This document shows positions 1 to 5,595 of a stretch of DNA of 5,595 nt, piece by piece. The notes under the pieces were generated by a model that saw only the letters and a program-made list of their open reading frames with translations, made no database searches and was not told the DNA's origin. Position numbers and translations under genes: made by a program. Source of the stretch: an uncultured Prevotella sp. GTDB lineage: Bacteria > Bacteroidota > Bacteroidia > Bacteroidales > Bacteroidaceae. The stretch lies in contig CALZMK010000122.1 in the NCBI GenBank assembly GCA_945788545.1, positions 1 through 5,595 of the forward strand. The letters are read 5' to 3'. Every line of letters starts with the position of its first letter. Position 1 is the first letter of the stretch.

Positions 1-2107
1 CATCATGGCGGTCGTCCTTGAATGCCTGATAGGTGGCGGCATAGAGCGAATCCTCAATATGCACACCGAAACGGGCGTTCTCGACGAAATGCGGGTCGGT
101 GAGCAGTTGGGTCCACTGACTGTCGGGATAACGCACCTTGAGTGTATCCACACAGATATCGGCACGAGTTTTCTCGCCACGACGGGAGTGGAGAAGGAAC
201 AGATGATAAAGTGTCTCGTCGCCTCGTTGCCATTCGGGATATTGGCGGAGAAGGCGCGAGAACTGTTTCTCGGCAAGGGGAAGATTGTCGAGTTTGTCCT
301 TAAAAATCACACCTGAATTATGCAGACCCTCCATGATGATAGCATCGCTGGATGCCTTTTGTTCGGGAGTGAAGGGCAGTTGGGCGAGATAGTATTCACG
401 GGTGTAGGGGGAGAGGGAATCGGAGGACTGCTCACCCGACGCTGACGCGCCGGGCACGGAAGCTGACGATAAGGAATCAACAGAGGCAAGGCTATCGGCT
501 GAGGCGATGTCATCAGAGTCGGTTTCCTCTTCTGATTCCATCTTGAGTACGGTGCGATTGACGCGCTGCCAATCGTCGATATTCTCTCTCCTACCCCATT
601 GCTGTTGGAACATTGCCTTACCCTGACTCACTGCCATAGGATTATAGAAATACCACACCCCGTTCTCGCCCTTTGCCGTTGTGGGTTTTGAGGCGGCGGG
701 GCTATTGGGGCGTTTGCCCACTCCTGACTGTGCCGACTGTGTGCGCTCCTGTTCCTCGGCTTCAAGTTCCTGTTGGCGACGGCGTTCCTCTTTCTCCTTC
801 TTCTTCAAGGCCTCGATAACACGGTCGATGGCAGCATTGCGCTGGTCATCTGGCATGGCTACAAGAGCTTGGAGAGAATCCTGGAGATGGATGGCATCAG
901 TGTGGGGCACGAGTTCGTCGAGCACCTGCGAACGATGGGACAGTTCCTCATAGTCGGGGCGGTCGCGGTCGAGCAATCCGATGGCCTCACCATAGCAACG
1001 ACGTGCATCTGAATATGCCTCTCGTTGCCAATAGAGATTACCCAAGGTGAGGAGCAATACACCCTTTTCTATACCCGAACGTGTTGACTTTGCCACTCCT
1101 TTCTCATAGGCGGCAATAGCCTGTAGGGTGTCCTTGCGGGTGATATAGATATTACCGATGGCATAATATACCTGGTCGAGATAATCCTTGTTATTGTCGG
1201 AGGCTGCCATGCGACGCAGACGGGAAATCATCTTCTTGGAATTGGAGGCTGCCATAACTTCTGTCTGAGCGATGCGGGCATTGAAGGCCAGTTGGTAGGG
1301 AGGATTGAGACGCACGACATGACGATAGGCATCATAAGCTGCCGACTGATTGCCGAGTAGCGTCTGCAACTGTCCCATAAGATACCACTGACGAGCCTTG
1401 AGTTTGCGGCGACGCTCATGACGGATGACACGGCGTAGCGACTCGGCTGCCTTGGCATAGTCGGAGGAATGAAGATAGAAATCGGTGAGGGCATAATCCC
1501 AATCGGCTGCGGCACGATAGTGGATGGTGTCGCGACGTTGACGGGTGATGACATCGTCGGCCTCGTAGAGCCAATCCTGTTCGGCATAGCTGCGCACAAG
1601 CCACGCATTGGCGATACCGCTGATGGCGGGTTGGGTGGCATAGAGGCGAGACATATAAGAAAAGGTGGCGGCTGCCTCATCGAAACTACCCTTCTGAAAC
1701 TGTGCTTTGCCAAGCAGGAGCCAAGCTTTCCACATAAAGGGGTTATATTCGCGACGACCCAACCACTCGATGTCGCGGGCGGTCTTGCGACGACTCTTGT
1801 TCCATTCGGGACGACGCTTTATACTATGCAGTTTAATAGCCTTTTCGGCCTTAAGGATGGCCACGTCAAACTTAGCCTTGCCGATATCGTAGTTTTTCTT
1901 GTTACCCACCTGATAGAGCGGCAACAACTCGGTGTAATCGTCCGTGGCAGACGTTTCCTTCTCCTGTGCTCCCTCGATAAAGGCCTGACTGCCGTTGAAA
2001 TACACATTGTAGCGGGTGTTGAACGACTGCCACCAACGGGTGGAGGCGGTGTTCTTCTTGGAGGAGCATCCACTTAGAATGACTATGGAAGTGACCAATA
2101 ATGACAT
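1..2107 (-). other. PorW/SprE-like TPR lipoprotein domain (3' partial)
   Basis: The segment from Met270 has a lipoprotein signal (hydrophobic LLVTSIVIL, then LSGC) followed by SSKKNTAS and 'TRYNVYFNGSQAF', which I recognise as the start of the PorW/SprE family. Further marks are 'EYNPFMWKAWLLLGKAQF' from residue 389, followed by TPR-like helix pairs (for example KGSFDEAAATF, and LGNLYWQREAYSDARRCYGEAI); 'WYFYNPMAVSQGKAMFQQQW' from residue 754; and 'DPHFVENARFGVHIEDSLYA' from 940. Between the helical halves lie a charged coiled-coil-like stretch (about 704-726, K/E/R/Q) and a Ser/Asp/Glu-rich linker (about 792-835). PorW/SprE proteins are envelope lipoproteins needed for type IX secretion and, in gliding species, motility. 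Homologues may also exist in Bacteroidota without a T9SS, so that role is inferred. If made on its own it would start at Met270 (2107), GTG 2110 or Met260 (2137). Confidence 0.75.
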
Positions 2108-2914
2108 CACCTTAAACCGACTTAAGGACAGGAGCATACGACAAAGCCCATATCCCACAATGGAGACAAAGATGATGGAAGCACCCGAGGGCACATTCAT
2201 CCAATAAGCTATGGTGAGACCCAAAATGCTATATATGACACCAAAGAGGATGCTAAGCAAGATCATGCGACGATAGTCGTAGGTGAAGAGGTTGGCTGTC
2301 ATCTGAGGTACGGTGAGAAGACTGATGGCGAGCACCACACCCACAAGACGGAGTGTGGAAACAATGGTGACGGCAATGATGACCATCATCATATACTCAA
2401 TAATATCAACCGGCAAACGGCGGGAACGGGCAAACACGGGGTCGAAGGACACAGCCATAAGGGTGCGCCACATGAACGCGAACAGGCATAGCACGACTGC
2501 CGTGACAGAAGAAAGGAGAATAAGGTCGGATTGACTGATGGTGAGAACACTGCCGAAGAGATAGGACGGGAGGTCGGGCATGAACCCGGGGGTGAGGAAG
2601 CAACAGATGATGCCGACGCTCATTCCCAATGTCCAAAACAAGGCAATGGCCGAGTCTTCCCTCACCTGTCCTCGCGTTGCGACCCACTGCACTCCACAAG
2701 CACTGGCAACGGCAAACACCATAGCCGACAACACGGGATTGAGCCCAAGACATACACCAAGACCTATACCTCCGAATGAAGCATGGGTTATGCCTCCACT
2801 GATAAACACAAGACGGCGTGTGACGATATACGTGCCCACAATGCCGCACAAGACGCTTGCCAGCAGACAACCCATCAAGGCATTCTGAAAGAAAGTATAT
2901 TCAAGTATCCCCAT
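1..2914 (-). CDS. ABC-3 metal permease fused in frame to a PorW/SprE-like TPR lipoprotein (3' partial)
   Basis: One frame runs from ATG at 2914 to the left edge with no stop: 971 codons, C-terminus missing. Residues 1-268 are an ABC-3 (ZnuB/TroC/MntB-like) inner-membrane permease; residues 270-971 are a PorW/SprE-type TPR lipoprotein with lipobox LSGC at 280-283. I checked frame continuity at three landmarks: permease Met1 at 2914, lipobox Cys283 at 2068, and Trp754 at 655 are all separated by multiples of three. The start is fixed by an in-frame TGA at 2918-2920; a TTG directly before the ATG is the only other option. The start overlaps the end of the upstream gene by 14 bp, which suggests translational coupling. 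In the families as I know them these are two separate proteins, so the join is odd. It could be a real fusion, two overlapping in-frame products, or a lost stop from a base error. Domain entries below give details. Confidence 0.85.
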   Translation of the reverse strand, partial: MGILEYTFFQNALMGCLLASVLCGIVGTYIVTRRLVFISGGITHASFGGIGLGVCLGLNPVLSAMVFAVASACGVQWVATRGQVREDSAIALFWTLGMSVGIICCFLTPGFMPDLPSYLFGSVLTISQSDLILLSSVTAVVLCLFAFMWRTLMAVSFDPVFARSRRLPVDIIEYMMMVIIAVTIVSTLRLVGVVLAISLLTVPQMTANLFTYDYRRMILLSILFGVIYSILGLTIAYWMNVPSGASIIFVSIVGYGLCRMLLSLSRFKVMSLLVTSIVILSGCSSKKNTASTRWWQSFNTRYNVYFNGSQAFIEGAQEKETSATDDYTELLPLYQVGNKKNYDIGKAKFDVAILKAEKAIKLHSIKRRPEWNKSRRKTARDIEWLGRREYNPFMWKAWLLLGKAQFQKGSFDEAAATFSYMSRLYATQPAISGIANAWLVRSYAEQDWLYEADDVITRQRRDTIHYRAAADWDYALTDFYLHSSDYAKAAESLRRVIRHERRRKLKARQWYLMGQLQTLLGNQSAAYDAYRHVVRLNPPYQLAFNARIAQTEVMAASNSKKMISRLRRMAASDNNKDYLDQVYYAIGNIYITRKDTLQAIAAYEKGVAKSTRSGIEKGVLLLTLGNLYWQREAYSDARRCYGEAIGLLDRDRPDYEELSHRSQVLDELVPHTDAIHLQDSLQALVAMPDDQRNAAIDRVIEALKKKEKEERRRQQELEAEEQERTQSAQSGVGKRPNSPAASKPTTAKGENGVWYFYNPMAVSQGKAMFQQQWGRRENIDDWQRVNRTVLKMESEEETDSDDIASADSLASVDSLSSASVPGASASGEQSSDSLSPYTREYYLAQLPFTPEQKASSDAIIMEGLHNSGVIFKDKLDNLPLAEKQFSRLLRQYPEWQRGDETLYHLFLLHSRRGEKTRADICVDTLKVRYPDSQWTQLLTDPHFVENARFGVHIEDSLYAATYQAFKDDRHD
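2066..2137 (-). other. Embedded lipoprotein signal segment and possible internal start
   Basis: Residues 260-283 read as a textbook type II signal: Met260, an n-region with Arg266 and Lys268, a hydrophobic core SLLVTSIVIL, and lipobox LSGC with Cys283 at 2066-2068. Candidate internal starts are ATG at 2137, GTG at 2110 and ATG at 2107. Ribosome-binding support is weak: an AAGG lies only two bases before the ATG at 2107, too close for a good site, although Bacteroidota depend little on Shine-Dalgarno pairing. Because the permease frame runs straight through, any ribosome starting at 2914 must also translate this segment. Confidence 0.7.
2108..2914 (-). other. Permease domain: ABC-3 family metal-ion transporter subunit
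   Basis: This is the membrane channel part of a zinc/manganese/iron-type ABC importer. Family hallmarks are in the right order: 'TRRLVFISGGITHASFGG' near residues 32-49 (the R-L-F-x5-H-A pattern of the family); 'EDSAIALFWTLGMSVG' at 86-101; 'YLFGSVLTIS' at 118-127; 'SFDPVFARSRRLPVD' at 156-170, where most relatives have Gly rather than Arg before LPV; 'LRLVGVVLAISLLTVPQMTA' at 188-207; and 'YWMNVPSGASIIFV' at 237-250, which normally lies close to the C-terminus. About eight hydrophobic segments can be seen. Its length, roughly 265 residues, is full for the family, so it looks intact rather than degraded. No ATP-binding or solute-binding partner gene is in the window, so the metal cannot be named. 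Confidence 0.85.
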
Positions 2915-3302
2915 CAATCATCAATAAGAGTTCATCTTTTATCTGGTCGGGGACATTTATTCCCCTTAATATCAAACTGCGGTTCCAACCCTTGGCGTCC
3001 GACTGTGGCATGGTCATCAATACCTCGCGGAAGAGTTCAGCCTCATCGTCGGTAAAGCTATCTGAAGGTCGGCCCTTGAAACGGTCGAGTTCCTCGTCGT
3101 CATAATACTCCACATCGCGCGTGGCAGCCTCCATCATGCACTCCTGTTCGCAACGAGTGTCCTCGCCGTTGCATGTGTCACACGTGGGACGGGTAACAAT
3201 AGTGTCGGAGGTCCCATCAGAGGATGACGACATCCGACTCCATAGCGCTGCCATTACACCCAAGGCAACAAGAGACAGAAGGAGAACAACCACTACAGTC
3301 AT
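2901..3302 (-). CDS. Conserved membrane-anchored protein with a four-cysteine cluster
   Basis: This 133-residue protein has one N-terminal hydrophobic segment (about residues 3-21, VVVVLLLSLVALGVMAAL) and then a Ser-rich polar stretch, so it is probably a single-pass inner-membrane protein with the rest in the periplasm. It could be cytoplasmic-facing; the only charged residue near the anchor is Arg23 on its C-terminal side. Cysteines at 41, 44, 51 and 55 form CxxC-x6-CxxxC. This is followed by the acidic 'YYDDEELDRFKGR' (66-78), a 'FREVLMTM' helix (91-98), and 'GWNRSLILRGINVPD' (105-119). The later part matches, from memory, an uncharacterised Bacteroidales family of similar length; no function is known to me. 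The start at 3302 is 4 bp after the aroA stop. The last 14 bp overlap the start of the permease gene. The Cys cluster could bind metal or form disulphides, which is inference. Confidence 0.8.
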   Translation of the reverse strand: MTVVVVLLLSLVALGVMAALWSRMSSSSDGTSDTIVTRPTCDTCNGEDTRCEQECMMEAATRDVEYYDDEELDRFKGRPSDSFTDDEAELFREVLMTMPQSDAKGWNRSLILRGINVPDQIKDELLLMIDGDT

Positions 3303-3306
3303 GGCG

Positions 3307-4557
3307 TCACACTTCGGTTATTTGGAATCCCGCACTGCGCAGGTCTTCCCAATAATGGGGGTAGGACTTGGTGACAACATGCGGGTTGTTGATACGTATC
3401 TCAGGCAGGACAAAGGCCAGAGGAGCAAAAGCGAGTGCCATGCGATGGTCTTCGTAGGTGTCGATGGCGACATCTTGCCGGGGGGCGCATCTCTCGCCAT
3501 CCCATATCAATTGACTGCCATCTACATCACGCAGAACATAACCCAATTTGCGTGCCTCCGTCTTAAGTGCCTCTATACGGTCGGTCTCCTTGATCTTCAG
3601 GGTTTTGAGTCCTGTGAACACGAAGGGCACATTGAGGGCGAGACAAGTGACGACAAAGGTCTGAGCAAGGTCGGGAGCATTGACGAAGTCATACTCGAGA
3701 CGGGGCACACAACGCCCCTTGTTGCGTAGTCGCACACTCTGAATACCTGGTATAGACGAGGGAATGAAGGTGGTTTTCACTCCGAGGAGACTAAAGATGT
3801 AACGTGACATCGAGTCGCCTTGCTTACTGCCGTCGGTGAGTCCCTCAAGCACTACCTCGTCATCCTCGCCACCACTGAGTGCCATCATCTCATACCAATA
3901 AGAACTGGCACTCCAGTCATTCTCTATATAATAAGGTCGCGAGGTGTAGGGTTGCGCCTTGACGAGAATTGTGTCTTTATCCGTCCATTCCGCCACTGCC
4001 CCATACTCTTTCATCATCCATAGGGTGAGGTCGATATATGGGCGTGAGAAGATGTCACCGGTAAGGTGGAGCTCAAGGTCGGTTGTAAGTGTCGGACCTA
4101 TCATGAGCAGTGCGGAGATATACTGCGAACTGACATTACCTGGTATATCCAGTTGGCGACCATAAAGTTGGCGACCCTCAATACGTAGAGGCGGGAATCC
4201 CTCCTCACCGACATAATCGATATGTGCCCCAAGACTGCGCAATGCATCTACGAGAACGGAGATCGGTCGATGGCGCATTCGTTCGGTGCCTGTAATAACG
4301 TGCTCGCCGTGAGTGGCAGCCAGATAGGCTGTCATGAAACGCATGGCGGTGCCAGCCGCCTTGATGTCTATTTCGTAGGGCATGTCGCGCAGTGCCCTCA
4401 GTATCACGTCGGTGTCATCGCAGTCGGAGAGATTATCCGGCATATACGAACCACCGGCAAGGGCATTGATTACCAATGCCCTGTTGCCGATACTCTTGGA
4501 TGCAGGCAATTTGACCTCCGTCTTAAGATTATCCGGAGCTTTCAGTATATATTGCAT
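3307..4557 (-). CDS. aroA: 3-phosphoshikimate 1-carboxyvinyltransferase (EPSP synthase)
   Basis: This cytoplasmic enzyme joins shikimate-3-phosphate and phosphoenolpyruvate to give EPSP, the sixth step of the shikimate pathway to chorismate and aromatic amino acids. At 416 residues it is complete and near normal length. Active-site residues are visible by alignment to memory of the E. coli enzyme: Lys21, Ser22 and Arg26 in 'LPASKSIGNRAL'; Gly69-Arg73 in 'AAGTAMRF'; Arg97 in 'RMRHRPI'; Ser143-Ser144-Gln145 in 'GNVSSQYISALLM'; Asp297 in 'NAPDLAQT'; Lys323-Glu324 and Arg327 in 'KIKETDRIEAL'; Asp370-His371-Arg372 in 'YEDHRMALAF'; and Lys397 in 'VVTKSYPHYW'. Phe74 stands where E. coli has Pro101, and the preceding Gly-Asn is absent. 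The ATG at 4557 follows a run of 7-bp repeats that offers AGGA five bases upstream. The stop lies 4 bp before the next gene, so they are probably co-transcribed. Confidence 0.97.
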   Translation of the reverse strand: MQYILKAPDNLKTEVKLPASKSIGNRALVINALAGGSYMPDNLSDCDDTDVILRALRDMPYEIDIKAAGTAMRFMTAYLAATHGEHVITGTERMRHRPISVLVDALRSLGAHIDYVGEEGFPPLRIEGRQLYGRQLDIPGNVSSQYISALLMIGPTLTTDLELHLTGDIFSRPYIDLTLWMMKEYGAVAEWTDKDTILVKAQPYTSRPYYIENDWSASSYWYEMMALSGGEDDEVVLEGLTDGSKQGDSMSRYIFSLLGVKTTFIPSSIPGIQSVRLRNKGRCVPRLEYDFVNAPDLAQTFVVTCLALNVPFVFTGLKTLKIKETDRIEALKTEARKLGYVLRDVDGSQLIWDGERCAPRQDVAIDTYEDHRMALAFAPLAFVLPEIRINNPHVVTKSYPHYWEDLRSAGFQITEV

Positions 4558-4560
4558 TGA

Positions 4561-4616
4561 ATTCCTAATTCCTAATCCCTAATTCCTAATTCCTAATTCC
4601 TAATTTCTAATTCCTA
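4561..4616. repeat. 7-bp tandem repeat, eight copies, between recQ and aroA
   Basis: Read on the plus strand the unit is ATTCCTA, repeated eight times without gaps and followed by ATTT. Copies 3 (ATCCCTA) and 7 (ATTTCTA) each differ by one base; the other six are identical. On the transcribed strand this is TAGGAAT. The array takes up nearly all of the 68 bp between the recQ stop and the aroA start. It is far more AT-rich than the flanking genes. Its reach to within a few bases of the aroA start means that changes in copy number would move aroA away from whatever lies upstream, in 7-bp steps, without altering either protein. Confidence 0.95.
4563..4566 (-). promoter_or_regulatory. Possible ribosome-binding site of aroA, supplied by the repeat
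   Basis: On the minus strand the last repeat copy before aroA gives AGGA, then five bases (ATTCA), then the ATG at 4557. This is a reasonable Shine-Dalgarno spacing, and further AGGA copies recur every 7 bp upstream. Bacteroidota often initiate without such pairing, so its role is uncertain. Confidence 0.35.
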
Positions 4617-4625
4617 ATTTATTCA

Positions 4626-5595
4626 TCAGTTTGCCATCTCGGATATGAACTTGATTCTCACAAGACGTATCTCGTCCTCGGAATACTCGTCACCCAGTTC
4701 GTCGATGGCTATCTGCAGGTTGTCGGTATCCGACTCTCTGAAATAATCGTAAATGTCATCCACATGATCCTCGTCCATCACCTCCTCAAGGAAGTAATCG
4801 ATATTGAGCTTAGTGCCGGAATATACTATTGCCTCTACCTCATCGAGCATCTCGTCGAAGTCGATACCCTTGGCATTGGCTATGTCATCGAGGGCTATCT
4901 GACGGTCGATACTTTGAATGATGCTCACCTTAAGCATTGACTTCTTGGCAACGGTGCGCACACGAAGGTCGGACTGGCGCACAATATCGTTCTCCTCGCA
5001 ATAGCGCTTGATGAGCTCAACGAAATCCTTGGCATAGGGTTGGCGCACCTTTCCCTCGCCCACTCCCTGGATACTCTTCAGTTCGTCAAGGGTGACAGGA
5101 TAATCTGTTGCCATCTGCTCGATAGACACATCCTGGAAAATGACGTAAGGCGGACGATCCATCTTCTTTGACACTTTCTTACGGAGATCCCTAAGCATGG
5201 AGGCAAGCGTGGGGTCGAGGGCACTTGTGGTTATTGCGCTCTCGGCATTGTCGTCGTCCTCGCTAAACTCCTTGTTGAGCACAATCTGGAAGGGGTGCTG
5301 CTTCTTGATATATTTCTTACCGGCTGAGGTTACCTTGAGAAGGCCGTAGTTCTCCACTTCCTTTTTGAGGTAGCCGGCAATAAGGGCCTGGCGTATAAGA
5401 GGGCTCCATATCTTGTCGTCCTCATCCTCTCCGATACCGAATTCATCCAGGTTCTGATGTTTGTGAGCCAACACCTCGTCGGTCTCGCGACCTGTGATAA
5501 AGTCGATGACGTAGTCCTCGCGGAAGTTCTCCTTGATGGCAAGGATGGCTGTGAGGGCCATAACCAACTGTTTCTCAGCACCTATCTTCTTCTTG
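4626..5595 (-). CDS. recQ: ATP-dependent DNA helicase RecQ, C-terminal part (5' partial)
   Basis: The frame is open to the right edge, giving 322 residues that end in 'FISEMAN'. The helicase core (DEAD/helicase-C and zinc-binding parts) lies outside the window, so a TTG or ATG near 5561-5567 should not be taken as the true start. What is present is the RQC winged-helix region (about 5300-5594, with 'IKENFREDYVIDF' and 'IRQALIAGYLKK'), an acidic spacer, an HRDC domain (about 4989-5222, from 'ALDPTLASMLRDLRKK' through 'PVTLDELKSIQGVGEGKV' to 'FVELIKRYCEEN'), and a roughly 125-residue C-terminal extension. That extension contains helical HTH-like repeats and a very acidic stretch ('EEVMDEDHVDDIYDYF'). 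RecQ unwinds forks and recombination intermediates during DNA repair; HRDC contributes structure-specific DNA binding. The assignment comes from remembered similarity to Bacteroidales RecQ proteins. Confidence 0.9.
   Translation of the reverse strand, partial: KKKIGAEKQLVMALTAILAIKENFREDYVIDFITGRETDEVLAHKHQNLDEFGIGEDEDDKIWSPLIRQALIAGYLKKEVENYGLLKVTSAGKKYIKKQHPFQIVLNKEFSEDDDNAESAITTSALDPTLASMLRDLRKKVSKKMDRPPYVIFQDVSIEQMATDYPVTLDELKSIQGVGEGKVRQPYAKDFVELIKRYCEENDIVRQSDLRVRTVAKKSMLKVSIIQSIDRQIALDDIANAKGIDFDEMLDEVEAIVYSGTKLNIDYFLEEVMDEDHVDDIYDYFRESDTDNLQIAIDELGDEYSEDEIRLVRIKFISEMAN

Noticed and set aside
1867..1874. TAAGTTTG on the minus strand, matching the Bacteroidota -7 motif TAnnTTTG
   Set aside because: It is well inside the PorW-like coding region, after the possible internal start, with no convincing -33 partner. 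A chance match is likely.
1469..2077. A 202-codon plus-strand open frame
   Set aside because: It lies antisense to the well-supported PorW-like domain, and its translation has no recognisable motif. It is a shadow of the strong coding bias on the other strand.
2406..2870. A 154-codon minus-strand frame inside the permease region
   Set aside because: It is in another frame from the permease, whose ABC-3 motifs are clear, and its Cys/His/Arg-rich translation looks like an out-of-frame reading.
3121..3729. A second 202-codon plus-strand open frame
   Set aside because: It runs antisense across the small cysteine protein and aroA, both supported by clear motifs, and its translation resembles no known family.
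4561..4616. A CRISPR-like array
   Set aside because: The units are 7 bp and contiguous, with no spacers, and no cas gene is nearby.
4558..4625. A transcription terminator between recQ and aroA
   Set aside because: The gap holds only direct 7-bp repeats. I see no GC-rich inverted repeat followed by a T run.

Overview
The window reads as a piece of a Bacteroidota chromosome, most likely order Bacteroidales and close to Prevotella or a relative. This rests on recognition from memory, with no search run. The RecQ tail has the HRDC-plus-acidic-C-terminus form and '...EMAN' ending that I associate with Bacteroidales. The EPSP synthase carries an 'AAGTAMRF' loop in place of the usual 'GNAGTAMRP'. 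The large TPR lipoprotein resembles PorW/SprE, a protein linked to the type IX secretion system (T9SS). The DNA has balanced GC content and is almost fully coding.

Every supported gene lies on the minus strand, so transcription runs from right to left. In that order the window holds: the C-terminal 322 residues of recQ (5' end beyond the right edge); a 68-bp gap filled by eight copies of a 7-bp tandem repeat; aroA (complete, 416 aa); a 4-bp gap; a 133-residue membrane-anchored protein with a four-cysteine cluster; a 14-bp overlap; and then one very long open frame that leaves the left edge. There is no gene-free stretch above 300 bp, no RNA gene, no mobile element, no CRISPR array and no terminator that I can support.

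The long frame is the most striking item. It starts as a normal ABC-3 family (ZnuB/TroC/MntB-like) metal-transport permease. Where that domain should end, it continues without a stop codon and in the same frame into a PorW/SprE-like TPR lipoprotein, complete with its own hydrophobic signal segment and lipobox (LSGC). At least 971 codons are open from position 2914 to the window edge. Either this is a true permease-lipoprotein fusion (perhaps cut by signal peptidase II after insertion), or the lipoprotein is also made from an internal start, or a base error or frameshift has removed a stop.

The tight spacing from aroA leftwards suggests an operon: aromatic amino-acid precursor synthesis, a small cysteine-rich envelope protein, a metal permease and an envelope TPR lipoprotein. 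The small cysteine protein just before a metal permease could be functionally linked to it, but this is inference from position only.
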